Notes under the pieces: generated by a model
Told to the model about the DNA's origin: nothing
Databases searched by the model: none
Seen by the model: the letters and a program-made list of their open reading frames with translations, nothing else
Program-made: the position numbers and the translations under genes
In this document: one piece after another, positions 35,158-44,829 of the stretch
Numbering within the stretch: the stretch's first letter is position 1
Layout: each line of letters opens with the position of its first letter
From: Pseudomonas fragi
Lineage (GTDB): Bacteria > Pseudomonadota > Gammaproteobacteria > Pseudomonadales > Pseudomonadaceae
DNA length: 64,000 nt
Assembly: GCF_900105835.1 (NCBI RefSeq)
Contig: NZ_LT629783.1
Coordinates: 1,364,001 to 1,428,000, forward strand
Direction: 5' to 3'

Positions 35158-37697
35158 GGGGTCTGGTTCTCCGTGTCGGTAAGGGGAGGCATGCCTGGCT
35201 GGCAAGGCAGGTCCAGGGCACTGGCCAGCCCGTCAGCCGGCAAGCTGGCAGGCATCAGCAGGGTGCAGCGCTCGGCACCGCCCCAACTGACAACCATCCG
35301 CCCGCCAGCCTGGATGCCGCCCAGGTAGACACTGCCACCGTCATTGACGATGCCCGTTTCCTGCTGTTTGTCGTTCTTTACCGTGGCCCCGAACGGCGGG
35401 GAGCTGCCATCGGGCAGGCGTAACAGAGCCATCGCCTTGTGGCCGCTGATGACCTGCAGCGTGCGGTAGCCGATGGCACCTTCGGTCAGGGTCAACTGGG
35501 TCACAGACTCGGTTGCCTCGATATTCGCCGGCAGGTTGTCCAGATCGACACTGGCTGCAGTGCGCATAAAGCTCGAGACATCCGGGATCACGGCCTTGCC
35601 GAACGCATTGGTACGCGTTGGTGAGCCATAACCGCGTACTGGCACGTTGGCCACACCCAAGGTGTCGACCAGCAGCCGGGTACCGCCGGTGCCGGCAGTT
35701 CGATGCCCGGCACCGCCGTAGGCCGTCAGCGTGCCGCCACCACGGGCGGACAGGCTCAGGCTGGTGGAGTTGTCTGGCTGCATTGCGGCACTGACGGAAA
35801 GGTCGGCGTGATCGCCGGCATGGTTCAAATAGCCGCTGACCGTGTTCTTGCCTGCCGACAGCTGATAGTTGTTGCGCACACCCAGACGATCGCTGAATCG
35901 CGTGGAATAGCTGTGCTTGCCATAGGAGCTGCTGGCACTGTTAGTCAATGTCCCCGAGCGCCCCAGCGGCAGGCTGAGGGTCAGGAACAGGCCGTTATTG
36001 TTGTTGTTCGTACCGCTGTACTGGTTGCGCTCCTGATTGTGAAACAGGTTCAGCGAGAGACTGATGTTTTTGACCGCGCCCATATTGAAGTAGCGGGCCA
36101 GTGAAAGGCTCCAGCGCTCGGAGGTCGGGCGATCCCAGTAGGACTGGTTGCTGTAGTGGAGGTAAGCGCTAAGCCCGGCATCGCGAAACTGCTTGTTGAA
36201 CGTCGCGACATACAGTGACTTGCTGCCCCCCACAGGGCCGCCGTAATGGCGTGCGTTGAGGTACTCGCTCATGCTCATGTAGTTTTTTTCGGAAAAGCGG
36301 TAGCCGGCAAAGGTGACCTGACTGTCGTATTTATCGAAACTTTTCGAATAGCTCAGGCGATATGAGTTACCTGCAAAGCCCTTGTCCTGCAGCGTGGCGC
36401 TGGCCCGGGTAACGTCCAGTGACATCGCGCCAAAGGCCAGCAGGTCGCGCCCGGCTCCCAGTGACAGCGCGTTGTAGTTGTTGTCACTGAGCGCGCCACC
36501 ATACAGCGACCAGCCGTTGCTGACCCCCCAGGAAAACTCACCCGTGCCAAAGGCTCTGCCCTGCCCGCCATCATGCAGCGCGGACGGTCGCCCGCCGGCC
36601 AGTTTGAAGCGCACGGTGCCGGGCCGTGTGAGGTAGGGAATGCTCGCCGATTCGACGGTAAAGGTCGTCACGCTGCCATCCTGCTCTTCAACCCGAACAT
36701 CCAGGGTGCCGGTAACGGCGTCATTGAGGTCGCGAATGCGAAACGGCCCCGCCGCCACCAATGCTTCATAGAGCACGCGGCCTTGCTGGCTGATCACCAC
36801 CTTGGCATTGGTCCTGGCAACACCAACCACTTCCGGCGCATAGCCACGCAGGTTGGGAGGCAACTGGTTGTCATCGGAGTTGAGTGCAACACCGGTAAAG
36901 CGGAAGCTGTCGAACAGGTCCGAATACAGGTAGTTCTCACCCAGAGTCATGCGTGCGCGAATTGACGGCAATGCCCGGTAGAGATAGAAACGGCTCCACT
37001 CCAGGCGCTGCTCGCGGTTCATCTGCTCGTCATCGATACGGCCCTGCCAGTCGGCGCGCAACCGCCACGGCCCGGCATTGGCACCGAACGTGCCGTTGCC
37101 GGTCAGGTTGGTGCGCCGCGGGCTGTCTTTCTGGCTGATGGACTGCGCGGTCAGGTTGTAATCCATCAGCACGCCCGGCACGCCTTCATCCCAGCGGGCT
37201 GGAGGGTCCCAGTTCAAGGCGTTGTATTCAAGGTAGGCCTGGGGCAGAGAGATATAGAGGGTGGAGGTACTTAAATCGCCACTGACCTCCATGCCCGGCA
37301 GGCTGCGAATATCCAGGCATTCGCCGGCCTTCCACCAGGCGAGTTCTGCTTCCCGACCCTCCTTCAGGCCAAGCTGACTGACCAGAGCGGGCGCCAGGCA
37401 AGCCTGGCTGCCTTTGACGTCATCGTCGGGCGGATAAAAAGCGATGCGTTGCTCGGCCAGCAACTGGGTGTTGATCTGCACCTGCATCGCGTAGGTACCC
37501 GGCAAGATGAAGCCGCTGCGGGAAAACTGTGACAAGTCGATATTGCCGCGATCGCTCAGGTCGAGAATGTCAGTGTTGAACTGGATGTCATCGGCAACCA
37601 CAACGGCGCTGCTTATCGACATCAATCCACCCAAAAAACCACTGCGCAAGATCAGGTTGGCGCCAGACAGCGGGCGCGATGTAAACAACCAATGCAT
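35154..37697 (-). CDS. Outer-membrane fimbrial usher (PapC/FimD family)
   Basis: 847 residues. After a signal peptide comes the N-terminal chaperone-binding domain (FNTDILDLSDRGNIDLSQFSR, GTYAMQVQIN), the 24-strand barrel with plug (SNGWSLYGGAL, RASATLQDKG) and two C-terminal domains with a Cys pair (CTLLMPASL ... LDLPCQPG). It is the assembly and secretion pore. ATG 37697 directly follows the TAA of the upstream pilin gene. Confidence 0.95.
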   Translation of the reverse strand: MHWLFTSRPLSGANLILRSGFLGGLMSISSAVVVADDIQFNTDILDLSDRGNIDLSQFSRSGFILPGTYAMQVQINTQLLAEQRIAFYPPDDDVKGSQACLAPALVSQLGLKEGREAELAWWKAGECLDIRSLPGMEVSGDLSTSTLYISLPQAYLEYNALNWDPPARWDEGVPGVLMDYNLTAQSISQKDSPRRTNLTGNGTFGANAGPWRLRADWQGRIDDEQMNREQRLEWSRFYLYRALPSIRARMTLGENYLYSDLFDSFRFTGVALNSDDNQLPPNLRGYAPEVVGVARTNAKVVISQQGRVLYEALVAAGPFRIRDLNDAVTGTLDVRVEEQDGSVTTFTVESASIPYLTRPGTVRFKLAGGRPSALHDGGQGRAFGTGEFSWGVSNGWSLYGGALSDNNYNALSLGAGRDLLAFGAMSLDVTRASATLQDKGFAGNSYRLSYSKSFDKYDSQVTFAGYRFSEKNYMSMSEYLNARHYGGPVGGSKSLYVATFNKQFRDAGLSAYLHYSNQSYWDRPTSERWSLSLARYFNMGAVKNISLSLNLFHNQERNQYSGTNNNNNGLFLTLSLPLGRSGTLTNSASSSYGKHSYSTRFSDRLGVRNNYQLSAGKNTVSGYLNHAGDHADLSVSAAMQPDNSTSLSLSARGGGTLTAYGGAGHRTAGTGGTRLLVDTLGVANVPVRGYGSPTRTNAFGKAVIPDVSSFMRTAASVDLDNLPANIEATESVTQLTLTEGAIGYRTLQVISGHKAMALLRLPDGSSPPFGATVKNDKQQETGIVNDGGSVYLGGIQAGGRMVVSWGGAERCTLLMPASLPADGLASALDLPCQPGMPPLTDTENQTP

Positions 37698-38258
37698 TTA
37701 GAAATACTCCAGCCGGAACCGCACCGCAGCGCGGTGCGAGCCAACAGCCATTGGGCGACCATTGCCGACGAGTTGCAGGACATAGCGCAGCTCCTGGTCC
37801 TCCCCGGTCAACGGCGTCAGCGCCATAGGCACTCCGGGTTTGCTGTCCTGGCCCTGCATATCGGTAATGCGCAGGGCCAGCCCCTGGGCAGTCCCCCCGG
37901 CGGCAAAAAACCGCCCGCCCATATCCGGCAGGCCATCAAACGTCACCCTGACGTGCTGCCAGTCGGGCAAGTAACTGTCCGGGCGAGAAGGATCGGGACG
38001 GGTCAACAAGCACTTGACCAGACGCAAAGTGAATGTGCGCGGAGCACTTTCGCCCAACCGAATAAGTTGCCCCATCGGCAGAGGGTCCAGTTCAATCACC
38101 TGATAAGCACTGTTTGCATCCAGCGCACAGGCAGACTCAAGAATTTGCCCGTTAAGTGTGATACTCCCGCTACCTTGGTTGTCCCGGGCAACAGCTATCG
38201 GACCAAGCCAGACAATAAACGCGCACCCACCAAAGACAGTCGCCAACGTTGAGATCAT
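37698..38258 (-). CDS. Fimbrial subunit
   Basis: 186 residues from ATG 38258 (GTG 38264 is an alternative closer to GGGGGAT). A hydrophobic signal is followed by GSITLNGQILESACALDANSAYQVIELDPLP, the second Cys in LRLVKCLLTRP and a C-terminal VRFRLEYF, all pilin-like. It sits between the major pilin and the usher and may be a minor subunit or an assembly terminator. Confidence 0.84.
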   Translation of the reverse strand: MISTLATVFGGCAFIVWLGPIAVARDNQGSGSITLNGQILESACALDANSAYQVIELDPLPMGQLIRLGESAPRTFTLRLVKCLLTRPDPSRPDSYLPDWQHVRVTFDGLPDMGGRFFAAGGTAQGLALRITDMQGQDSKPGVPMALTPLTGEDQELRYVLQLVGNGRPMAVGSHRAAVRFRLEYF

Positions 38259-38320
38259 GTTCACGTCAATCCCCCTTACATCTGCCCTGCTGCCAAATGG
38301 TCGGCAACAGGGCAAATAGC

Positions 38321-38857
38321 TTATTGATAGGCCAGGGCGAAGTTGGTGACGGCATTGAACTGACCCGGCGTGATGGTGCCGGTGGCTTTGCCTTTCATAT
38401 GGGCGGAAAACAGCAGGGTGTTGTCACCATCCAGAAGCGATTGTGCAGCGGTTGCGGTGCCCAGTGTTATCGGCGCGCCGCTGCCGGTGCGCAGCATGAT
38501 GCCCGCACCATTGGCTGTACCGGTTATGGCCAGTGCACCGGTTACATCAGTGGAGGCCGCTCCGGTAAACGTGGCCGTTACCGTCTTGGCCGGCGCAGAT
38601 CCGGTCGTGGCGAAGGTACAGCCGGTGAGCTGGATATTGAAGAATACCGGGTTGGTGATACCACCCGTTGCCAGTTGCGCGCTGGCAACCTGGCCCAAGG
38701 GGATGGTCTGGTCGACACTGCCAGGCTCGATGGAGCAGGCCGCCTCCAGTATTTCCCCGTCAAATGTGATCGTCCCGGTTCCCGCCGCCTGAGCACTCGA
38801 TACAGAAACCGCCAGCAAGGCAATGGATGCCATCGCTGTTTTTAGTCCACCGTTCAT
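38321..38857 (-). CDS. Major fimbrial subunit (type 1-like pilin)
   Basis: 178 residues: signal peptide to SSAQA, mature start AGTGTITFDGEILEAACSIEPGSVDQTIPLG (donor-strand plus first Cys), second Cys in IQLTGCTF, and the C-terminal VTNFALAYQ with penultimate Tyr. Its first place in the operon and low-complexity Ala/Thr/Gly content fit the shaft pilin. GGGAG lies ahead of ATG 38857. Confidence 0.88.
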   Translation of the reverse strand: MNGGLKTAMASIALLAVSVSSAQAAGTGTITFDGEILEAACSIEPGSVDQTIPLGQVASAQLATGGITNPVFFNIQLTGCTFATTGSAPAKTVTATFTGAASTDVTGALAITGTANGAGIMLRTGSGAPITLGTATAAQSLLDGDNTLLFSAHMKGKATGTITPGQFNAVTNFALAYQ

Positions 38858-39269
38858 TAACAATCTCCCATGCAAACATTTTTAAACCCATAGGTATGGG
38901 TCTGCGCTGTTAAGTTGCCCCGGTGCAAAGCAGCACTGCACACCGGGATCACGATCACCCTATTGAAAGAGCGGGGAGAAATTAACAGCCACAGTTTAAA
39001 AAAGATGCAGGAACACAACCAACGAACTGTCAGATAGTAACTAGCGATAATCTGGATAATTTTTATAAAAAAGAAGGGCTATTCAAATAGCGCCGTAGGA
39101 ATTTGCCCGACTAATAGAAGAATTACTTGGTCAACACAATAAAAGCGCAACAACATTTAAAGCATAAAACATATCTAACGCATATTCACACTTTTATATT
39201 TTCAATTAAAATCTTTTTCAAGAAAGCCTTTCAAGAATGATCTATTGCAATAACAACAGGTACTGCAAT
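38858..39269. promoter_or_regulatory. AT-rich control region upstream of the fimbrial operon
   Basis: 412 bases without a gene. 38985..39260 is strikingly AT-rich for this genome. Inverted repeats occur at 38887..38900 (CCCATA-GG-TATGGG) and about 38921..38945 (CCGGTGCA...TGCACACCGG), both within the leader. It must hold the fimbrial promoter; the base composition suggests silencing by MvaT/MvaU-type proteins. No invertible switch or recombinase gene was found. Confidence 0.6.
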
Positions 39270-40406
39270 TTACTCGTCACGCCGCAAGTCTGGCGGGATC
39301 GGCACGTCCTTGAGCGGGTCCGGGCGCTTGCCCTTGCCGGCCTGGTGCTGGCGGATCTGGTAGACATACGCCAGCACCTGGGCCACAGCCAGGTACAGTC
39401 CGGCAGGGATTTCCTGCTCCAGTTCGGTGGAGTGGTAGATCGACCGCGCCAACGCCGGCGACTCCAGCAGCAGGATGTTGTGCTTGGCGCCAATCTCGCG
39501 GATTTTCAGTGCCAGAAAGTCGCTGCCCTTGGCCAGCAACATCGGCGCCCCGCCCTTTTCGGGGTCGTACTTGAGGGCTACTGCGTAGTGCGTAGGGTTG
39601 GTGATGATGACGTCGGCATCCGGAATCGCCGCCATCATGCGCCGCTGGGACATTTCACGCTGTACCTGGCGAATGCGCTGCTTGACCTCGGGGCGGCCTT
39701 CCTGATCCTTGTGTTCGTCGCGCACTTCCTGCTTGGTCATCAGCAGTTTCTGGTGGCTTTCCCACAGTTGCACCGGCACATCCACAGCGGCAATCAGGAT
39801 CAACCCACAGGCCATCCACAAGGCGCTCCAGGCCACCACTTGCAGGCTGTGAATCACCGCCAGCTCCAGCGGCTCATGGGCGATGCGCAGCAGGTCATCG
39901 ATGTCGGACTTCAACACCAGCAAGGCCACGATCAGGATGATAAAGAATTTGGCCAGAGCCTTGAGCAGCTCCACCAGCGCCTTGGCCGAGAACATGCGCT
40001 TGATCCCCGCCGCCGGGTTCATGCGGCTGAATTTTGGCGCCAAACTGCCCGCGGCAAAGAGCCAGCCGCCCAGGGAAATCGGGCCGACCAGCGCGGCGAT
40101 CAGCAAGGTAAGCAACACCGGTTGCAGGGCAATCAGGGCGATCTTGCCCGAGTGCAACAGAAATGCACCCATCGAGTCAGGGTTCAGCAACACGTCGCGG
40201 CTGAGGCTGAAGTTGTAGCGCATCAGCTCCATCATGTCCTGGGCCAGGGCGCCGCCAAAAATCAGCAAACCCGCGGAACCTGCAAGCATGATGGCCAGGG
40301 TGTTCAGCTCTTTTGAGCGTGCGATTTCACCCTTTTCCCTGGAGTCCTTTTTGCGTTTCTCCGTGGGGTCTTCTGTTTTATCGGCGCCACTCTCGCTCTC
40401 TGCCAT
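39270..40406 (-). CDS. flhB: Flagellar export switch protein FlhB
   Basis: 378 residues: four membrane helices (about 34-215) and a cytoplasmic domain with the autocleavage motif ITNPTHYAVALKY (cut between Asn270 and Pro271). It switches export from rod/hook to filament proteins together with FliK. It closes the fliLMNOPQR-flhB run; the fimbrial operon follows. Confidence 0.97.
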   Translation of the reverse strand: MAESESGADKTEDPTEKRKKDSREKGEIARSKELNTLAIMLAGSAGLLIFGGALAQDMMELMRYNFSLSRDVLLNPDSMGAFLLHSGKIALIALQPVLLTLLIAALVGPISLGGWLFAAGSLAPKFSRMNPAAGIKRMFSAKALVELLKALAKFFIILIVALLVLKSDIDDLLRIAHEPLELAVIHSLQVVAWSALWMACGLILIAAVDVPVQLWESHQKLLMTKQEVRDEHKDQEGRPEVKQRIRQVQREMSQRRMMAAIPDADVIITNPTHYAVALKYDPEKGGAPMLLAKGSDFLALKIREIGAKHNILLLESPALARSIYHSTELEQEIPAGLYLAVAQVLAYVYQIRQHQAGKGKRPDPLKDVPIPPDLRRDE

Positions 40407-40412
40407 AGCGTT

Positions 40413-41195
40413 CTACTTCGCCTGTGCCAGTTCGCGTAAAAACTGCAGGGCCTCGGAGGCCAGCGGTTGATACTGGTTGAGAATGTCCGCCATGCTGATC
40501 CACAGGATCACCATGCCCAGCACCAGGGTCAGTGGAAAACCGATGGCGAAGATGTTCAGTTGCGGCGCGGCCCGGGTCATCACGCCAAAGGCAATATTGA
40601 CCACCAGCAGCGCGGTAATGGCCGGCAGCACCAGCAGCAACGCGGCGCCCAGCACCCAACCCAGTTTGTTGGCAATTTCCCAGTAGTGGTTGGTCAGCAA
40701 TCCGCCCCCCACCGGCAAGGTGGTGAAGCTCTCGGTCAAGACTTCAAACACCACCAAATGACCGTTCATGGACAGAAACAGCAAGGTCACCAGCATGGTG
40801 AAAAACTGCCCGATCACGGCCACGTTGACGCCGTTGGCGGGGTCGACCATTGACGCAAAGCCCATGCCCATCTGGATTGCGACGATTTGCCCGGCCACCA
40901 CGAAGGCCTGGAAAAACAACTGTAGCGACAACCCCAGCAGCGCGCCGATGATGATTTGCTCGGCAATCAACAGCAGGCCGCTCAAATCCAGCGGGTTGAC
41001 GGTGGGCAACGGCGGCAGGCTGGGCATGATCGCCAGGGTGATGGCCAATGACAGAAACAGCTTGATGCGCTTGGGCACCAGGGTGGTGCCGATGATCGGC
41101 ATGGTGGTCAGCAGCGCGCCCACCCGGAACAGCGGCAGCATAAAGCTGGCGACCCAGGTACTGATCTGCGCGTCTGTCAGGGCTAGCAGCGACAT
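40413..41195 (-). CDS. fliR: Flagellar export gate protein FliR
   Basis: 260 residues with about five to six hydrophobic segments (FMLPLFRVGALLTTMPIIGTT; GFASMVDPANG is the family hallmark). Part of the FliPQR export pore. ATG directly follows the fliQ TAA. Confidence 0.96.
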   Translation of the reverse strand: MSLLALTDAQISTWVASFMLPLFRVGALLTTMPIIGTTLVPKRIKLFLSLAITLAIMPSLPPLPTVNPLDLSGLLLIAEQIIIGALLGLSLQLFFQAFVVAGQIVAIQMGMGFASMVDPANGVNVAVIGQFFTMLVTLLFLSMNGHLVVFEVLTESFTTLPVGGGLLTNHYWEIANKLGWVLGAALLLVLPAITALLVVNIAFGVMTRAAPQLNIFAIGFPLTLVLGMVILWISMADILNQYQPLASEALQFLRELAQAK

Positions 41196-41465
41196 TTAGC
41201 CGATCAACTGCGGAATGCTGCCGTACAACTGCAGGATGTATTCCATAAAGGTCTGTACCAGCCACGGCCCAGCCACGATCAGGGTAACCAGCATCACCAG
41301 CAAGCGTGGCAAGAAGCTCAGGGTTTGTTCGTTGATCTGGGTCGCGGCCTGGAACATGGCCACCAGCAAGCCCACCAGCAGGCTGGGGATCACCAGGACC
41401 GCGACCATCATGGTGGTCAGCCACAGGGCGTTGCGAAACAGGTCTACCGCCACTTCCGGGGTCAT
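41196..41465 (-). CDS. fliQ: Flagellar export gate protein FliQ
   Basis: 89 residues, two membrane helices (MTPEVAVDLFRNALWLTTMM; LPRLLVMLVTLIVAGPWLVQ). Standard length; export pore subunit between fliP and fliR. Confidence 0.97.
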   Translation of the reverse strand: MTPEVAVDLFRNALWLTTMMVAVLVIPSLLVGLLVAMFQAATQINEQTLSFLPRLLVMLVTLIVAGPWLVQTFMEYILQLYGSIPQLIG

Positions 41466-41468
41466 GGG

Positions 41469-42212
41469 CTAAACTCCGCCGAAACTGCTGGCCAGGGTGC
41501 CAATAATCAGCGCCCAGCCATCCACCAGCACAAACAACATGATTTTGAACGGCAGCGAGATGATCAGCGGCGAGAGCATCATCATGCCCATCGCCATCAG
41601 CACACTGGCGACCACCAGGTCGATGATCAGGAACGGGATAAAGATCATAAAGCCGATCTGGAACGCGGTTTTAAGCTCCGAGGTCACGAAGGCCGGCACC
41701 AGAATGGTCAGCGGCGCGGCATCCGGGGTGGCGATATCGGTACGCTTGGACAGGCGCATAAACAGCTCAAGGTCGCTGCTGCGGGTTTGCGCCAGCATAA
41801 AGTCCTTGATCGGCACTTCGGCCTTGAGGATTGCATCCTGGGCCGTGAGTTTTTCGGCCAGATAGGGCTGCAAGGCGTCGTTGTTCACCCGGTCGAACAC
41901 CGGCGCCATGATAAACATGGTCAAAAACAGCGCCATACCGGTAAGGATCTGGTTGGACGGGGTTTGCTGCAAGCCCAGGGCCTGGCGCAGGATCGAAAAG
42001 ACGATGATGATCCGGGTAAAACTGGTCATCAGCATGACGAACGCCGGGATAAAACTCAGCGCGGTCATGATCAGGAGAATTTGCAGGCTAACCGAATATT
42101 CCTGCTGGCCATTGGCCCCGGTGCCCAGGGTAATCGCCGGGATCGACAGCGGATCAGCCCCAAACGCCAAAGGCGCGGCCAGTGCCAACAACAGTGCGAC
42201 AACAAAACGCAT
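41469..42212 (-). CDS. fliP: Flagellar export gate protein FliP
   Basis: 247 residues, cleavable signal peptide (to FGA) and four membrane helices with the family motifs [19 protein letters not shown] and [24 protein letters not shown] [19 protein letters not shown] 42212 overlaps fliO by one base and is preferred to the TTG codon before it. Confidence 0.97.
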   Translation of the reverse strand: MRFVVALLLALAAPLAFGADPLSIPAITLGTGANGQQEYSVSLQILLIMTALSFIPAFVMLMTSFTRIIIVFSILRQALGLQQTPSNQILTGMALFLTMFIMAPVFDRVNNDALQPYLAEKLTAQDAILKAEVPIKDFMLAQTRSSDLELFMRLSKRTDIATPDAAPLTILVPAFVTSELKTAFQIGFMIFIPFLIIDLVVASVLMAMGMMMLSPLIISLPFKIMLFVLVDGWALIIGTLASSFGGV

Positions 42213-42646
42213 CAAGGCTTGTCCTTTTGCTGGCCCAGGGCTTCCATCAGGCGGCGGGCGAATTCCGGGGTGGCCGGCTGCGTGCTCTCAGGCAACACCA
42301 GCGGCTCCTTGAGCACATGCAGCGGGGTGATGCGGCCCGGCGTGAGGCCGAGCAAGATCTGCTCGTTGCCCACTTGTACCAGCACCAGCCGGTCACGCGG
42401 GCCCAGGGCCCGCGAGCTGATCAGCTCGATCAACTGCCCCTGCTGCGGCCCCGCCCGCTGAACGCGGCGCAGCAGCCACGCCAGGGCAAAGATCAGCCCC
42501 AGCACCAGCAGCAACCCCAATACCAACTGGGTCAGCTGGGCGCCGACCCCGCCACCTGCCGCCGGTACCGCAGCGGCGCTGGTCACGGGTTCCGCGGCCA
42601 GAGCGCTGAGGGGCCAGGCCAGAACAGCAGCCAATAACCGTTTCAT
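42212..42646 (-). CDS. fliO: Flagellar protein FliO
   Basis: 144 residues: signal-like N-terminus, one membrane helix ([22 protein letters not shown]) and a cytoplasmic domain [32 protein letters not shown]. Chaperone for FliP assembly. Confidence 0.93.
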   Translation of the reverse strand: MKRLLAAVLAWPLSALAAEPVTSAAAVPAAGGGVGAQLTQLVLGLLLVLGLIFALAWLLRRVQRAGPQQGQLIELISSRALGPRDRLVLVQVGNEQILLGLTPGRITPLHVLKEPLVLPESTQPATPEFARRLMEALGQQKDKP

Positions 42647-43110
42647 TAGCGCAACTTCTTGATACGTTCGCTCGGGCTGATCACGTCAGTCAGACGAATG
42701 CCGAATTTTTCGTTGACCACCACCACTTCGCCATGCGCAATCAACGTCCCGTTAACCAGCACGTCCAGCGGTTCACCGGCCAGACGGTCAAGCTCAATCA
42801 CAGAGCCCTGATTAAGTTGTAGCAGGTTGCGGATATTGATGTCGGTACTGCCCACTTCCATGGAGATGGACACCGGGATATCGAGGATCACGTCCAGGTT
42901 GGGGCCGTCCAGGGTCACCGGCTGGTTATTGCGCGGCACGCTGCCGAACTCCTCCATCGGCAGGCGGCTGGAGGCCGGTTTGGTCGCAGCATCGGCTGCC
43001 AGCAGTGCGTCGATATCGGCCTGGCCGACATCACCGGTTTCTTCCAGCGCGGCAGCCCACTCATCGGCCAGCGCCTGGTCTGCAGCAGTTGTATCGTGTT
43101 CGTTAGCCAT
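42646..43110 (-). CDS. fliN: Flagellar C-ring protein FliN
   Basis: 154 residues: a variable acidic N-terminus and the SpoA-type C-terminal domain (LDVILDIPVSISMEVGSTDINIRNLLQLNQGSVIELDRLAGEPLD split over residues about 75-120). ATG 43110 (MANEHDTT) is chosen as the conserved start; GAGGACT lies upstream. Torque switch component with FliM and FliG. Confidence 0.96.
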   Translation of the reverse strand: MANEHDTTAADQALADEWAAALEETGDVGQADIDALLAADAATKPASSRLPMEEFGSVPRNNQPVTLDGPNLDVILDIPVSISMEVGSTDINIRNLLQLNQGSVIELDRLAGEPLDVLVNGTLIAHGEVVVVNEKFGIRLTDVISPSERIKKLR

Positions 43111-43163
43111 AGGGAGTCCTCGGCGAGCATTCGTTGGCACAGCAAATTCTTGGGGTACGACGC

Positions 43164-44132
43164 CTAGCGCCGCCCGATGGGCTCAACCACTTGCAAGGCC
43201 AGATTGCCTTTGTGCGAGCCCAGTTTGACCTTGAACGACGGTACGCCATTGGCGCGCATCACCAGTTCGTCTTCCAGCTCGACGGGGATCACATCGCCAG
43301 GCTGCATATGCAAGATATCGCGCAGGCGCAACTGACGACGGGCCACGGTGGCACTCAAGGGCACACTGACATCCAGCACGTCTTCGCGCAGGGCCTTGCT
43401 CCAGCGTTCGTCCTGGTCGTCGAGGTCGGACTGGAAACCGGCGACGAGCATTTCGCGCACCGGCTCGATCATCGAGTAAGGCATGGTCACATGCAGGTCG
43501 CCGCCACCTCCGTCGAGTTCGATATGGAAGGTGGACACCACAATGGCTTCGCTGGGGCCGACGATATTGGCCATCGCGGGGTTAACTTCGGAGTTGATGT
43601 ACTCGAAGTTGACTTCCATGATCGCCTGCCAGGCTTCCTTCAAGTCGATAAAGGCCTGTTCCAGCACCATGCGCACCACGCGCAGTTCGGTGGGGGTGAA
43701 TTCACGGCCTTCGATCTTGGCGTGGCGGCCGTCGCCACCGAAGAAGTTGTCCACCAGCTTGAACACCAGCTTGGCGTCGAGGATAAACAGCGCGGTGCCG
43801 CGCAACGGCTTGATCTTGACCAGGTTGAGGCTGGTGGGCACATACAGCGAATGCACATACTCGCCGAACTTCATCACCTGCACCCCGCCCACCGCCACGT
43901 CCGCCGAGCGGCGCAGCAGGTTGAACATGCTGATGCGGGTGTAGCGGGCGAAACGTTCGTTGATCATTTCCAGGGTCGGCATGCGCCCCCGGACAATACG
44001 GTCCTGACTGGTCAGGTCGTAGCTTTTGACACTGCCGGGCTCGGCAGCGGTTTCGGCCTGTACCAGACCGTCATCGACGCCATGCAGCAGCGCGTCAATC
44101 TCATCCTGGGACAGCAGGTCTTGCACGGCCAT
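43164..44132 (-). CDS. fliM: Flagellar C-ring protein FliM
   Basis: 322 residues. The N-terminal CheY-binding segment DLLSQDEIDALLHGV is intact, followed by the CheC-like middle domain and a FliN-like C-terminal domain (LDVSVPLSATVARRQLRLRDIL). Receives phospho-CheY to reverse rotation. Confidence 0.97.
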   Translation of the reverse strand: MAVQDLLSQDEIDALLHGVDDGLVQAETAAEPGSVKSYDLTSQDRIVRGRMPTLEMINERFARYTRISMFNLLRRSADVAVGGVQVMKFGEYVHSLYVPTSLNLVKIKPLRGTALFILDAKLVFKLVDNFFGGDGRHAKIEGREFTPTELRVVRMVLEQAFIDLKEAWQAIMEVNFEYINSEVNPAMANIVGPSEAIVVSTFHIELDGGGGDLHVTMPYSMIEPVREMLVAGFQSDLDDQDERWSKALREDVLDVSVPLSATVARRQLRLRDILHMQPGDVIPVELEDELVMRANGVPSFKVKLGSHKGNLALQVVEPIGRR

Positions 44133-44141
44133 GTCGTGGTC

Positions 44142-44633
44142 CTACTGCAATACGAAGTTAGTAAACAGCGCCTGGTCGATAACCACTTTGCCGAGCTCTT
44201 TTTGCGCTACTTCCTGCACGCTGGCAGTGGTTTTCTGGCGCAGTATTTCCTGGCCAACCGGTGTGGCGAGGTCGTCAAAGGTCTGCCCGGAGAACAGCAT
44301 CACCAGGTTGTTGCGAATCACCGGTATATGCACCATCAGCGCCTTGAGATCGGCGGGGTCGCGCGCCTGCAGGGTCACACTCACCTGCATGTAGCGCTGG
44401 CGGCCATTGGCGTTGAAATTGACCACAAAGGCTGGGGCCATAGGCTCGTAGATGGCGGGCAACTTGACGTTGGCATCGGCCGCAGCCACAGGCTCGCTCC
44501 TGGGGGTCTGCATGAAGTACCAGGTCGCGCCCACAGAAAGGCCGATCGCCAGCAGTACCGCCACGACGATCAGGATAATCAGCTTGAGTTTGCCCTTGCC
44601 GGCCGGTTCATTTACCGCGTCGCTCGTCGCCAT
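44142..44633 (-). CDS. fliL: Flagellar basal-body protein FliL
   Basis: 163 residues: short cytoplasmic tail, one membrane helix (KLIILIVVAVLLAIGLSVGA) and a periplasmic stomatin-like domain. It supports stator function. First gene of the fliLMNOPQR-flhB operon. Confidence 0.95.
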   Translation of the reverse strand: MATSDAVNEPAGKGKLKLIILIVVAVLLAIGLSVGATWYFMQTPRSEPVAAADANVKLPAIYEPMAPAFVVNFNANGRQRYMQVSVTLQARDPADLKALMVHIPVIRNNLVMLFSGQTFDDLATPVGQEILRQKTTASVQEVAQKELGKVVIDQALFTNFVLQ

Positions 44634-44681
44634 GCCAATAATCCGTCACTTTGGGGTTTTTACAGGTGCTGGACTAGGCAG

Positions 44682-44697
44682 AGCAAGTGTTATGCCA
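44682..44697 (-). promoter_or_regulatory. RpoN (-24/-12) promoter of the fliL operon
   Basis: Minus strand TGGCAT-AACAC-TTGCT, nearly the full consensus with correct spacing, 49 bases ahead of the fliL ATG. Fits FleR/RpoN control of this operon in Pseudomonas. Confidence 0.85.
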
Positions 44698-44734
44698 GAA
44701 GTGGCGCTGATGGATCATGAGCGCTGGCGATTTT

Positions 44735-44820
44735 GTGCGAGCTGGCTTGCCTGCGACAGCATCACCGCGGTGCTTCAGGCAAACCTCACTGCCGGCATCG
44801 CGAGCAAGCCCGCTCCCGCA
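44735..44820. repeat. REP pair downstream of fliK
   Basis: GTGCGAGCTGGCTTGCCTGCGA and inverted ATCGCGAGCAAGCCCGCTCCCGC, a diverged pair ending 9 bases before the fliK stop codon, between fliK and the fliL promoter. Confidence 0.85.
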
Positions 44821-44829
44821 GGTTTTTTA

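Noticed and set aside
38887..38945. Inverted repeats ahead of the fimbrial operon as a phase-variation switch
   Set aside because: The arms are short, too close together to bracket a promoter, and no fimB/fimE-like recombinase is present.
39237..40316. A 359-residue frame opposite flhB, starting in the AT-rich leader
   Set aside because: His/Gln-rich reverse reading of flhB with no recognisable motif.
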